A stretch of DNA of 64,000 nt from Acidobacteriota bacterium (GTDB lineage Bacteria; Acidobacteriota; Thermoanaerobaculia; UBA5066; Gp7-AA6), in contig DAHUXD010000012.1 in the NCBI GenBank assembly GCA_027307335.1, forward strand, positions 87,801 through 151,800. The letters are read 5' to 3'. Shown piece by piece: positions 9,137 to 17,015 of the stretch. Position numbers and translations under genes: made by a program. How positions within the stretch are numbered: the stretch's first letter is position 1; each line of letters begins with the position of its first letter. The notes under the pieces were generated by a model that saw only the letters and a list, made by a program, of their open reading frames with translations, had not been told where the DNA came from and did not search any database.

Positions 9137-9171
9137 GCGGGTCTGTCGGACCCATGAAGGAGGAGATCTCG

Positions 9172-9771
9172 ATGAAGAAACTCTCGTTTCTCGGCGTCCT
9201 CCTCGTCGCCCTGCCGCTCGGCGCGCAGACTTCACGGCCTCAGACCCGCCCGCCCGCGGGGGCTCGCCCCTCGGTCGCCTCCGACGCCGACGGCGCCTCC
9301 GTGGACGCGATCCTCGCCGCTCTCTACGCCTCGGTCTCCCACGACGAGGCGTCCCAGCCGAACTGGGAGCGCATGCGCAACCTCTTCCTACAGGTCGGCA
9401 TGCTCATTCCCCCGAAGAATCCGCGGAGCGACCTGTTCACGGTGCTCGACGTCGACGGCTTCGAGCAGCGCGTGAAGGAGTCGGTCGCGGGGGCGAAGCA
9501 GAAGGGCGAAACGACGTCGTTCTTCGAGAAGGAGATCTCGCGGCGGACCGACTGCTTCGGCAACGTCTGCCAGGTCTTCTCGACCTACGAATCGCGCCGC
9601 GCGCCCTCGGACGAGAAGCCGTTCGTGCGGGGCATCAACAGCATCCAGCTCGTCAACGACGGGCATCGGTGGTGGATCGCCTCCTGCGCGTGGGACACGG
9701 AGCGCGCCGACAATCCGATCCCGCCGCAGTACCTGCCGAACACGATGCCGTCGGAGTATCTGAAGAAGTGA
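9172..9771 (+). CDS. Secreted NTF2-like protein, second of a tandem pair
   Basis: 199 aa from the ATG at 9172, chosen because GGAGGAG lies about 6 bases upstream and the encoded N-terminus is a clean signal peptide (KKLSFLGVLLVALPLGAQ). An in-frame ATG at 9133 overlaps the previous stop but would place charged residues ahead of the signal. Domain blocks parallel the upstream paralogue: LYASVSHDEASQPNWERM, CQVFSTYESRRAP, FVRGINSIQLVNDGHRWWI, WDTERADNPIPPQYL. A hairpin starts at its stop codon. Function unknown. Confidence 0.78.
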   Translation: MKKLSFLGVLLVALPLGAQTSRPQTRPPAGARPSVASDADGASVDAILAALYASVSHDEASQPNWERMRNLFLQVGMLIPPKNPRSDLFTVLDVDGFEQRVKESVAGAKQKGETTSFFEKEISRRTDCFGNVCQVFSTYESRRAPSDEKPFVRGINSIQLVNDGHRWWIASCAWDTERADNPIPPQYLPNTMPSEYLKK

Positions 9772-9794
9772 CCCGCCGCTCTCGCGGCGGGTCA
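9769..9794 (+). terminator. Hairpin at the stop of the second NTF2-like gene
   Basis: An 11-bp perfect stem (TGACCCGCCGC / GCGGCGGGTCA) with a TCTC loop begins in the TGA stop codon. No U-tract follows, so it may be a weak terminator or an RNA-stabilising hairpin. Confidence 0.5.
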
Positions 9795-9877
9795 TCCCGA
9801 GGCGCGTGAGCGCCGAGGGATCCCTTTCAAGCCGCACCGATACTCAGAAAGGGATCCCTCGCTTCGCTCGGGATGAC
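9791..9877. repeat. Palindromic intergenic repeat of the GTCATCCCGAG...GAGGGATCCCTTTC type
   Basis: Left arm 9791..9828 and right arm 9847..9877 are inverted copies sharing GTCATCCCGAG and GAGGGATCCCTTTC (25 matching bases), with different small inner loops (GCGCGTGAGCGCC against GCTTCG). The unit lies between two convergent genes. Dispersed repeats with this wording are, from memory, common in metagenomic Acidobacteriota and neighbouring phyla. Confidence 0.7.
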
Positions 9878-9910
9878 AACTTCACGGCGATCCCGAGGGA
9901 CCCCTAGGAC

Positions 9911-11029
9911 CTACCCGAGCGCCTGCGCGAGGTCCTCGATGAGGTCGTCGGGATGCTCGAGCCCGACGGAGACCCGCAGGAGGTTCTGGGGCGTCGGCGA
10001 GCCCGGACCTTCGCTCGACGCGCGGTGCTCGATCAGGCTCTCGGTGCCGCCGAGGCTCGTCGCGTTGACGAACACCTTCAGCCGGGACGTCGTCCGGAGC
10101 GCCGCGTCGCGTCCGCCGCGCACGCGGAAGGACAGCATGCCGCCGAAGGCGCTCATCTGCCGGCGCGCGACCTCGTGGCCCGGATGCGACGGCAGGCCCG
10201 GGTAGTGCACCGCTTCGACACCCGCGTGGCCGGCGAGGAAGCGTGCGATGGCGACGGCGTTCGATGACGCGCGCTCGACGCGGCAGGCCAGCGTGCGCAG
10301 TCCGCGGAGCACGAGCCAGGAGTTGAAGGGCGAGCCGACGCCGCCGCCGATCTTGCGCACGTGAGTCGTCCTCTCGGCGGCCTCGCCCTTCTTCGCGAAG
10401 ACGAGCGCGCCTCCCTGCACGTCGCTGTGGCCCCCGAGGTACTTGGTGGTCGAGTGATGGACGACGTCCGCGCCGAGCTCGAGCGGCCGCTGGATCGCGG
10501 GCGTCGCGAAGGTGCCGTCGACCGCCAGCGCGGCGCCCGCCTCGTGCGCGAGCTTCGCGAGCGCGGCGAGGTCCGAGACCTGCATCAGCGGGTTCGAGGG
10601 CGTCTCCGCCCACACGACCCGGGTGTTCGGCCGGAGCGCGGCGCGGACGGCGGCGAGGTCGGTCGTGTCGACCGCCGTCGCCTCCGTGCCCCAGCGCGGC
10701 AGGAACTCCTGCGCGAGCGCTCGCACGCCGTAATAGACGTCGGACGGATACACGACGTGGCTGCCCGAGGGCAGCGCCTGCAGGTACGCCGCCGCCGCGG
10801 CCATCCCCGACGCGAAGACGAGCGCCGTCTCCCCCCCTTCGACCGCCGCGAGCGCTTCCTCGAGCCGGGCCTGGGTGGGGTTGCCGTCCCGGATGTACAT
10901 GTAGCCGAGCGGCGTCTCCGCGGCCGGTCCGTGCTCGAAGGTCGTCGCGAGGTGGATCGGCGGCGCGACGGCGCCCGTCGCCGGGTCCGGCTTCCCGCCC
11001 GCGTGCACCGCCCGCGTCTCGAATCGCAT
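9911..11029 (-). CDS. Trans-sulfuration family PLP enzyme (cystathionine gamma-synthase / gamma-lyase type)
   Basis: 372 aa. The cofactor lysine is Lys196 in HHSTTKYLGGHSDVQGG. Other family blocks are RAVHAGGKPDPATGAVAPPIHLATTF at the N-terminus, YIRDGNPTQARLE, FASGMAAA (phosphate site), AETPSNP and a late SLGGTESLIEHRAS. Such enzymes make or break cystathionine, homocysteine or methionine in the cytoplasm; synthase and lyase activities cannot be separated by eye. The ATG has AAGGAGGGG 5 bases upstream. It is followed closely by no other sulfur gene, so the pathway assignment is open. Confidence 0.88.
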   Translation of the reverse strand: MRFETRAVHAGGKPDPATGAVAPPIHLATTFEHGPAAETPLGYMYIRDGNPTQARLEEALAAVEGGETALVFASGMAAAAAYLQALPSGSHVVYPSDVYYGVRALAQEFLPRWGTEATAVDTTDLAAVRAALRPNTRVVWAETPSNPLMQVSDLAALAKLAHEAGAALAVDGTFATPAIQRPLELGADVVHHSTTKYLGGHSDVQGGALVFAKKGEAAERTTHVRKIGGGVGSPFNSWLVLRGLRTLACRVERASSNAVAIARFLAGHAGVEAVHYPGLPSHPGHEVARRQMSAFGGMLSFRVRGGRDAALRTTSRLKVFVNATSLGGTESLIEHRASSEGPGSPTPQNLLRVSVGLEHPDDLIEDLAQALG

Positions 11030-11054
11030 CGCTCCCCTCCTTCGCCCGCTGCCG

Positions 11055-11954
11055 CTACGGCGCGAGGCCGGGCTCGTACTCGTCCACGAACTCGAGGAAG
11101 CGGGTGACCTCGAGGACGTCCTTGCCGCGGAAACGGATCGCGTGCGCGTCGGTGCGCTCGACGATCGGCAGGTACGCGAGCACTTCCGCCGGGCGGTAAT
11201 TCTTGAAGCGCAGGTCCAGCGTGACGGGGACCGTCACGACGTAGGGCTTCCGTCGCGGCTCCGCCATCGCGCGGCGCGCCGCCTCGCGGATGACGTCGCA
11301 GGCCGCCGCCGGCGTGAGCGTCCGCGCCGAGTGGAAGCCGTAGTTCCACTTCACGACGGCGCCGCCGATCGGACCGAGCAGCGCCTGCGCCTCCTTCACG
11401 ATCGCGTCGTCGCCCGAGATCATCGCGACCGGGACGCCGTAGTGACCGGCGATCGCCGCGTTCAGACCGGCCTCGGGCATCGACACGCCGTTCAAGCGGA
11501 GGTCGGCGAGGTGCGCGGAGGACATCGTGTGCGCCCGCACGCCCTCGGGATTGGTCGTCGAGGCGTGGTACCCGACGAAGAGCGCCGCCTCGAACGTGCC
11601 GTCGATGCCCTGCATCATCGCGAGCGGCCGCGGCCACGACCTCACGATCTGGACGTCCTTCGGGAAGCGTTCGATCAGGAGGTTCTCGCCGTTGCCGTGG
11701 GAGTCGGAGACGAGGAACTCGGTCGCGCCGGCCGCCCGGGCGCCCTCGATCGCGGCGAGCACCTCGTCGGTCATGAATCCGCGGAACCGCTCGTACTCGA
11801 ATCCCGGCGGGCCGAGCTGGTCGCCCGTCACGACGCCGGCCACTCCTTCCATGTCGGCCGAGATGTAGACCTTCCGCTTCGTCTGCGCGGCGGCCGGCGT
11901 GGCGGCGATGGCCGCGAGGAGCGCGGCCGAGAACCAGAGCTTCCGGAGGGCCAT
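11055..11954 (-). CDS. M55 family D-aminopeptidase (DppA-like), secreted
   Basis: 299 aa. A signal peptide (about 1-23, ending PAAAQ) precedes the DppA fold. The metal-binding start motif ISADMEGVAGVV is at about 31-42; other family blocks are SDSHGNGENLL, FVGYHAS, RAHTMSSAHL and HYGVPVAMISGDDA. M55 enzymes are zinc peptidases releasing D-amino acids, for example D-Ala from peptidoglycan-derived peptides. With the signal peptide it should act in the periplasm. RBS GAGGAGG. It lies 17 bases downstream of the lipoprotein-sorting-like gene and 25 bases upstream of the PLP enzyme, so the three may form one transcript. Confidence 0.88.
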   Translation of the reverse strand: MALRKLWFSAALLAAIAATPAAAQTKRKVYISADMEGVAGVVTGDQLGPPGFEYERFRGFMTDEVLAAIEGARAAGATEFLVSDSHGNGENLLIERFPKDVQIVRSWPRPLAMMQGIDGTFEAALFVGYHASTTNPEGVRAHTMSSAHLADLRLNGVSMPEAGLNAAIAGHYGVPVAMISGDDAIVKEAQALLGPIGGAVVKWNYGFHSARTLTPAAACDVIREAARRAMAEPRRKPYVVTVPVTLDLRFKNYRPAEVLAYLPIVERTDAHAIRFRGKDVLEVTRFLEFVDEYEPGLAP

Positions 11955-11971
11955 CGAAGACCTCCTCGACG

Positions 11972-12739
11972 TCAGCCGACCGTCGGCGTGGGCTCCATCC
12001 CGGGCGGCCCGGCCGGCTTCTTCGGCTCGGGCATTGCGAATTGCGAGTCGTCGATCGGGACGTTCACGTCGACCCTGTCGAACTGGATCGTCTGCGACGG
12101 TCCACCGCCCGGGGACGACGCGGTGAAAGAGTGCGGCAGCACGAGGTCCCCCACCTTGCGGTAGTCCCCGACCTCGGAGCGGACCTCGACCTCGACGCCG
12201 TCGATCTTCCGGCGCGTGACGGTCGCCGACTGCAGGAAAGTCTTCGGATCGAGATAGACGTAGCGAACCTCGCCGTCCTTGAGCGTGACCTTCAGCTTCC
12301 AGTCGTCGGGCCGGAACTTCGAATCGGGCCCGAGCAGCTCGATCTTCTCGCCCTTCTGCTTCGAGTCGACGAGCGGTCCGTCGAGGTCGGCCTGCTGTTC
12401 GGCCTCCGCCCGCTCCTCATCGCCCATCGGCTGGGGCCCGGTCTGCCCCTCGAACGGGAGCCACGTCCAGCCTTCCTTGCCGTCGAACGCCTGGATACCC
12501 GTCTGACCCTCGATGAGGAATTCCCAGCGGCTCTTGTTCGGGCGCTTCAGCTGGAGCGCCGCCGGCAGCGACTGGCCTCCGACCTTCATCGTGCCGATCA
12601 GCCGCATCGTCTGGACCGCCTTCAGTCTCTCGTAGCCTCCGCGCGCGGCGATGTTCTTCGCGATGAGCTCGTCCGCGGTCTGGCCTCTGGCGGCCGCCGC
12701 GGCGAGGAGCCCGGCCGCGACGATGGAACCGATGCGCAT
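11972..12739 (-). CDS. Outer membrane lipoprotein-sorting protein-like (LolA/LolB fold) secreted protein
   Basis: 255 aa from ATG 12739 (GGAGG 5 bases upstream). Signal peptide about 1-18 (ending AAARGQ), then TADELIAKNIAARGGYERLKAVQTMRLIGTM, a start I associate with proteins annotated as outer membrane lipoprotein-sorting protein. Beta-rich repeats follow: RPNKSRWEFLIEG, AFDGKEGWTWLPF, VRYVYLDPKTFLQSATVTRR and GDLVLPHSF. The tail is Pro-rich. It probably folds as the half-open barrel used by LolA-like carriers in the periplasm; the cargo is unknown and true LolA function is not implied. The frame is open further upstream, but the signal peptide fixes the start. Confidence 0.75.
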   Translation of the reverse strand: MRIGSIVAAGLLAAAAARGQTADELIAKNIAARGGYERLKAVQTMRLIGTMKVGGQSLPAALQLKRPNKSRWEFLIEGQTGIQAFDGKEGWTWLPFEGQTGPQPMGDEERAEAEQQADLDGPLVDSKQKGEKIELLGPDSKFRPDDWKLKVTLKDGEVRYVYLDPKTFLQSATVTRRKIDGVEVEVRSEVGDYRKVGDLVLPHSFTASSPGGGPSQTIQFDRVDVNVPIDDSQFAMPEPKKPAGPPGMEPTPTVG

Positions 12740-12804
12740 GCCACCTCCGTGAGAACGCAAGACTGTACCGCAGCCCGTGCCGCGCACTGTATTAACGTTC
12801 CCCC

Positions 12805-13896
12805 GTGATCTCCGTCGAGGAACTCCCGACGCCGTCCGTGCTGGTCGACCTCGACGTGCTTTCGCAGAACGTCGCGCGCATGCAGCGCCTGGCGAACGAG
12901 GCGGGAGTCGCGCTGCGGCCGCACGCGAAGACGCACAAGTCGCCGGAGGTCGGCCGCCTCCAGCTCGAGGCCGGAGCGCGCGGCCTGACGCTCGCAAAGA
13001 CGTCGGAGGCGGAGGTCTTCGCCGCCCTCGGCTTCGACGATCTCTTCCTCGCGTACCCGATCGTCGGCGCCGACAAGGCGCGGCGACTCCTCGCGCTCGC
13101 CGACCGCGTGCGCCTGACCGTCGGCGCCGACAGCGTCGAGGGCGTGCGGAGCCTCGGCGGCGTCTTCGCCGCGGCCGGCCGGCGGCTCCGGATCCGCCTG
13201 AAGGTCGACACCGGCCTCCACCGCGTCGGCGTGCCTCCCGATTGCGCGGTGGACGTCGCCGCGAGGATCGCCGGCCTGCCCGGCATCGAGCTCGCCGGCG
13301 TCTTCACCCACGGCGGCCAGGGCTACGGCGCGCCGACGCCGGAGGAGGTCGCGCGCGTGGGACGCGCCGAGGCGCGCGTGCTCGCGGAGACGGCGGCCGC
13401 CCTGCGCTCAGCGGGCCTCGCCGCCGGCGACGTCTCGGTCGGCTCGACGCCGACCGCCGCCTCGGCGATGACCGGCGCGGGCGTGACCGAGTGCCGCCCC
13501 GGCACCTACGTCTACAACGACCGTTCCCAGGTCGCGCTCGGGAGCTGCCGCGAGGCGGACTGCGCGCTATCGATCGTCGCCATGGTCGTGAGCGTCCCGG
13601 CCGGGGACCGCGCCGTGGTCGACGCCGGCTCGAAGACGCTCTCGACCGACCCGATGCGGCCGGTCGAGGACGGCTTCGGCGCGATCGTCGGGCTCAAGAG
13701 CCGGATCGTCCGCCTCTCCGAGGAGCACGGCGTCCTCTCCGTCGAGCCCGGCGAGCGCTTCCGCGTCGGCGACCGCGTGCGGATCCTTCCCAATCACGCG
13801 TGCGTCGTCGCGAACCTCCACGACGAGCTCGTCGCGGTGCGCGGGGACCGCGTCGAGGGGCGGATCCGCGTCGCCGCCCGCGGCAAGGTCCAGTAA
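12805..13896 (+). CDS. D-threonine aldolase / D-serine dehydratase-like PLP enzyme (alanine racemase fold)
   Basis: 363 aa. The N-terminal TIM barrel carries the PLP lysine motif RPHAKTHKS (Lys42 likely). Further blocks are KVDTGLHRVG, GVFTHGGQGY, VGSTPTA and GTYVYND. The C-terminal domain ends with PNHACVVANLHDE, whose His and Cys form the divalent-metal site in this family. Reactions are retro-aldol cleavage of D-beta-hydroxy amino acids or D-serine elimination. GTG start with TATTAA (12790..12795) 9 bases upstream and no Shine-Dalgarno. An intrinsic terminator follows. Confidence 0.85.
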   Translation: MISVEELPTPSVLVDLDVLSQNVARMQRLANEAGVALRPHAKTHKSPEVGRLQLEAGARGLTLAKTSEAEVFAALGFDDLFLAYPIVGADKARRLLALADRVRLTVGADSVEGVRSLGGVFAAAGRRLRIRLKVDTGLHRVGVPPDCAVDVAARIAGLPGIELAGVFTHGGQGYGAPTPEEVARVGRAEARVLAETAAALRSAGLAAGDVSVGSTPTAASAMTGAGVTECRPGTYVYNDRSQVALGSCREADCALSIVAMVVSVPAGDRAVVDAGSKTLSTDPMRPVEDGFGAIVGLKSRIVRLSEEHGVLSVEPGERFRVGDRVRILPNHACVVANLHDELVAVRGDRVEGRIRVAARGKVQ

Positions 13897-13927
13897 AAGG
13901 CAGCAGTCCTTCCAGGGAGAGAGCACC

Positions 13928-13958
13928 GGGTCAGGCTGAAGCCTGACCCTGCTTTCTT
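13928..13958 (+). terminator. Rho-independent terminator after the D-threonine-aldolase-like gene
   Basis: Nine-bp perfect stem GGGTCAGGC / GCCTGACCC with a TGAA loop, then TGCTTTCTTT. The arm wording GGGTCAG..CTGACCC is shared with the palindromic repeats at 39165, 57957 and 58071. Confidence 0.8.
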
Positions 13959-13964
13959 TATTGC

Positions 13965-13993
13965 TTGACTAGATAACTATTGTCCAGTAATGT
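13965..13993 (+). promoter_or_regulatory. Near-consensus promoter with embedded MarR-type palindrome
   Basis: TTGACT (13965..13970), 17-base spacer, TAATGT (13988..13993), start codon 10 bases later. An imperfect palindrome ACTAGATAA-cta-TTGTCCAGT (13968..13988) fills the spacer; its arms differ only by two transition-type mismatches. A repressor bound there would block RNA polymerase, fitting autoregulation by the MarR gene. Confidence 0.7.
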
Positions 13994-14003
13994 ACCCCGC
14001 CGC

Positions 14004-14504
14004 ATGCCCGACCTCGACAGCGCCCTCGCGCGCGAGATCCGCCAGAAGAAGCCGTTCCGCTCCGCGCGGCACGAGGCCACGCTCGGTCTGCTGAAGACGG
14101 TCGACCTGCTCCGCCGGAGGGAGGCCGAGGTCATGGAGCCCTTCGGCGTCACCGACCAGCAGTACAACGTGCTCCGCATCCTGCGCGGCGCCGGCCGCGA
14201 CGGGCTCCCGACGCTCGAGATCGCGCACCGCATGATCGAGCGCACGCCCGGCATCACGCGGCTCATCGACCGGCTCGAGAAGAAAGGCCTCGTCGTGCGC
14301 CGCCGCTGCGAGACCGACCGCCGCCAGGTCTATTGCGTGCTCGCTCCGGCGGGGAGCCGCCTGCTCGCCCGCATGGACGCGCCCATCGCGAAGACGGACG
14401 CGCTGCTCGCCGCGCTCTCGGATGCGGAGGTCGCCACACTGATCCGCCTGCTCGACTCCCTCCGCGCCGGACTCGCCAAGGATTCAACCCGCCGCAAGGC
14501 GTGA
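14004..14504 (+). CDS. MarR family transcriptional regulator
   Basis: 166 aa from ATG 14004. Winged-helix MarR layout: helix EATLGLLKTVDLLRRR, QQYNVLRILRGAGRDGLPTLEIAHRMIERTPGITRLIDRLEKKGLVVRRRCETDRRQVYCVL (recognition helix and wing), then the dimerisation helix. Binds DNA as a dimer and usually responds to small phenolic or oxidant ligands. Its own promoter contains a palindrome in the spacer, so it is probably autorepressing. It lies 19 bases upstream of a YceI gene, a pairing seen in many bacteria, which makes yceI its likely target. The in-frame TTG at 13980 lies inside the promoter and is rejected as a start. Confidence 0.87.
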   Translation: MPDLDSALAREIRQKKPFRSARHEATLGLLKTVDLLRRREAEVMEPFGVTDQQYNVLRILRGAGRDGLPTLEIAHRMIERTPGITRLIDRLEKKGLVVRRRCETDRRQVYCVLAPAGSRLLARMDAPIAKTDALLAALSDAEVATLIRLLDSLRAGLAKDSTRRKA

Positions 14505-14523
14505 AGACCAAGAAGGAGAAACC

Positions 14524-15147
14524 ATGTTGCGTCGACTCGGAATCCCGGGCCTCCTCGTTCTCGTCCTCGGCGCGGCCGCGCCGCTCTCGGCCTCCGACAC
14601 CTACGCCATCGACAAGGCCCACTCGTCGGTCGAGTTCCGCATCCGCCACTTCGCCTCGAAGGTGAGCGGCCGGTTCGGCGACTTCGAGGGCGCGATCCAG
14701 GCCGACCCCGCGAAGCCCGACGCCTCGTCGGTGAGCTTCACGATCAAGTCGGCGTCGATCGACACGAACAACGCCAACCGCGACGGCGACCTGAAGTCGC
14801 CCAACTTCTTCGACGCGACGAAGTTCCCCGAGATCACCTTCAAGAGCTCGAAGATGACCTCGACCGGCAAGGACCAGTACGCCGTCACGGGCACCCTGAC
14901 GATGCACGGAGTCTCGAAGGAGGTCACGCTGCCGGTCACGTACCTCGGCTCGGCGAAGGATCCGCGGGGCAACGAGCGCGCCAGCTTCGAGCTGAACACG
15001 AAGTTGAACCGCAAGGACTGGGGCATCGACTGGAACAAGACGCTCGATTCGGGCGGTCTGATGCTCTCGGACGACGTGGACGTCACGATCGATCTGGAGA
15101 CCGTGAAGAAGGCCCCCGAGGCGCCGGCCGCGCCCGCCACGAAGTAA
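14524..15147 (+). CDS. yceI: YceI family periplasmic lipocalin-like protein
   Basis: 207 aa. Signal peptide about 1-23 (LLVLVLGAAAPLSAS), then the YceI barrel: TYAIDKAHSSVEFRIRHF, VSGRFGDFEGAI, SIDTNNANRDGDLKSPNFFD, FPEITFKSS, VTGTLTMHGVSKEVTLPV and NRKDWGIDWN, all diagnostic. YceI proteins bind isoprenoid or amide lipids in a long pocket and are often induced by base or stress. RBS AAGGAGAAACC. Co-directional with the MarR gene and followed by a strong terminator, so a two-gene operon. The Ala/Pro-rich tail (KAPEAPAAPATK) is unremarkable. Confidence 0.95.
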   Translation: MLRRLGIPGLLVLVLGAAAPLSASDTYAIDKAHSSVEFRIRHFASKVSGRFGDFEGAIQADPAKPDASSVSFTIKSASIDTNNANRDGDLKSPNFFDATKFPEITFKSSKMTSTGKDQYAVTGTLTMHGVSKEVTLPVTYLGSAKDPRGNERASFELNTKLNRKDWGIDWNKTLDSGGLMLSDDVDVTIDLETVKKAPEAPAAPATK

Positions 15148-15168
15148 TCCGCGAGCAGCGAGGAAACC

Positions 15169-15200
15169 GGGGCGCCGTCACGGCGCCCCGGCTCTTTTTC
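15169..15200 (+). terminator. Rho-independent terminator after yceI
   Basis: GGGGCGCCG / CGGCGCCCC nine-bp stem with a TCA loop, followed by GGCTCTTTTTC. Ends the marR-yceI transcript. Confidence 0.88.
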
Positions 15201-15219
15201 GAGTAAAGTGGCCATCCAC

Positions 15220-16377
15220 ATGACATCTCGAGTCCCGGCTCCCAAGGGGGAAGGTCTGCGCCTGTCGGCGGTGCTCGGCTTCCTGCTGGTGCACGTCGCC
15301 GCGCTCGGCGTCTTCTTCGTGGGCTTCTCCTGGAAGGGGATCGCCCTCTGCCTCGCCTCGTACTACCTGCGGATGTTCGCCATCACCGCGGGCTTCCACC
15401 GCTATTTCAGCCACCGCACGTACGGCCTCGGCCGCGTCCCGCAGTTCCTGATGGCGTTTCTGGGGCAGACGGCCGCGCAGCGCGGGGTGCTCTGGTGGGC
15501 CTCGAATCACCGGCACCATCACCGGTACTCGGATCGTCCGGAGGACATCCACAGTCCGATCCAGCGCGGCTTCTGGTGGAGTCACATCGGCTGGATCCTT
15601 TCGCACGACCAGGACGAGCCCGATTACTCGCGGGTGCCGGACCTCGTCCGGTTCCCCGAGCTCCTCTGGCTCGACCGGCACGAGTACGTGCCCACCTTCC
15701 TCTACGCGGTGGCGCTCTACTTCGCCTTCGGCCCGGTCGGTCTCTTCTACGGGTACTTCCTGTCGACCGTGCTGCTCTGGCACGGCACCTTCTGCATCAA
15801 CAGCGTCATGCACCTCTTCGGACGCCGCGTCTACGCGACGACCGACGACTCGCGCAACAGCTTCCTCCTTGCGCTGGTCACGATGGGCGAGGGCTGGCAC
15901 AACAACCACCACTGGGCGCCGCAGTCCGCCGCGCAGGGCTTCCACTGGTGGGAGGTCGACGCGAGCTTCTACCTGCTCTGGCTCGGCGAGAGGCTGGGGC
16001 TCGTGAAGGGACTCCATCGCCGACCGAAGCACTTCCGCGCGGCGGCCGTCGAGGCCATGCGCACCGGACGGGCCTTCACGTCGGTGCGCCGGCTCGAGCA
16101 GGTGCAGAGCCTGACGCGGCGCTGGCACGAGCTCGGCGCGTCGGCGAGACTCCACGCCCATGAGGCGCTCGTGGAGCTCGACGCCGCCCGCGCGGGGGCC
16201 GCGGCGCGCCTGGAGAAGCTCCACGACGAGGCGGCGGGACTGTCGGCCCGCGCCGGCCGGCGTCTCGAGGAGCTGCACGCGGAGATCGAGCGGGCCCGCG
16301 CCCACCTCGCCGAGATCCTGGAGCGCCTCGTGGCGATGGCCGAGTCGCTCGGCATGCCGGACCCGCAGCCCGGGTAG
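15220..16377 (+). CDS. Acyl-CoA / fatty acid delta-9-type desaturase with a C-terminal coiled-coil extension
   Basis: 385 aa. Three His boxes that bind the di-iron centre are present: HRYFSH (about 60), NHRHHHRYSD (about 96) and GEGWHNNHHW (about 226). Hydrophobic helices lie between them, as in membrane stearoyl desaturases, which insert a cis double bond into acyl chains. From about residue 290 a long charged heptad-like segment (LHAHEALVELDAARAGAAARLEKLHDEA) is predicted coiled coil and is not part of the usual enzyme. ATG 15220 is preferred over GTG 15208 because TAAAGT (15204..15209) lies 10 bases before it and overlaps the GTG. Confidence 0.9.
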   Translation: MTSRVPAPKGEGLRLSAVLGFLLVHVAALGVFFVGFSWKGIALCLASYYLRMFAITAGFHRYFSHRTYGLGRVPQFLMAFLGQTAAQRGVLWWASNHRHHHRYSDRPEDIHSPIQRGFWWSHIGWILSHDQDEPDYSRVPDLVRFPELLWLDRHEYVPTFLYAVALYFAFGPVGLFYGYFLSTVLLWHGTFCINSVMHLFGRRVYATTDDSRNSFLLALVTMGEGWHNNHHWAPQSAAQGFHWWEVDASFYLLWLGERLGLVKGLHRRPKHFRAAAVEAMRTGRAFTSVRRLEQVQSLTRRWHELGASARLHAHEALVELDAARAGAAARLEKLHDEAAGLSARAGRRLEELHAEIERARAHLAEILERLVAMAESLGMPDPQPG

Positions 16378-16389
16378 TAGTGTCGGCTC

Positions 16390-16956
16390 GTGAGCCGAAG
16401 CGGATCGTCCGAAACCCCGCCGCCGGGTGCGGAAATCGCCGCCCCGGACCGATCATGGGCGGCCGACTTCCTGCGCGAGAAGATCCGCGAGCCCATCCAC
16501 CAGCAGCTGACGCGGGGGCTCTCGCCGGAGAAGATCGCGCTCTCCGCGGCCGTCGCGCTGACGATCGCGGTCAACCCGATCGTGGGCACAACCACGATCC
16601 TCTGCTTCGCCGCGGCGTGGGCGCTGAAGCTCAATCAGCCGATCGTGCAGGCGATCAACTGGTCGTCGTACGCGCTGCAGCTGATCCTGATCTTTCCCTT
16701 CATCCGCCTCGGCGAGTGGCTCTTTCGCGCGCCCCGGGAGAACCGGCCGCTCGAGCGGCTCGTCGGCATGATGAAGGCCGACCTCGGGGGCGCGCTGCGC
16801 GAGCTGCGCACGACTCTCGGGCACGCCTTCATCGCGTGGCTCGCGGCGGCGCCGCTCCTCGTGGCCATCGTATACGCCGCGACGCTCCCCCTGGTCCGCG
16901 CGCTCTCCCGGCGCTTGTCCGCGGCACGCTCCGGCCGGATCGACGACGTGGCCTGA
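16390..16956 (+). CDS. DUF2062 domain membrane protein
   Basis: 188 aa. Family block: LTRGLSPEKIALSAAVALTIAVNPIVGTTTIL (about 40-70), then ALKLNQPIVQAINWSSYALQLILIFPFIRLGEW, and a last helix at about 150-170. DUF2062 proteins are small inner-membrane proteins often found near lipid or glycan synthesis genes; their function is not established. GTG start with TAGTGT (16378..16383) six bases upstream, no Shine-Dalgarno. Confidence 0.85.
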   Translation: MSRSGSSETPPPGAEIAAPDRSWAADFLREKIREPIHQQLTRGLSPEKIALSAAVALTIAVNPIVGTTTILCFAAAWALKLNQPIVQAINWSSYALQLILIFPFIRLGEWLFRAPRENRPLERLVGMMKADLGGALRELRTTLGHAFIAWLAAAPLLVAIVYAATLPLVRALSRRLSAARSGRIDDVA

Positions 16957-17015
16957 GGCCCGAGCCGCGTCGGAGCGCTGGCCCCGGGCCGGCGTCGAGA
17001 GTACTCTTCGAGTCG

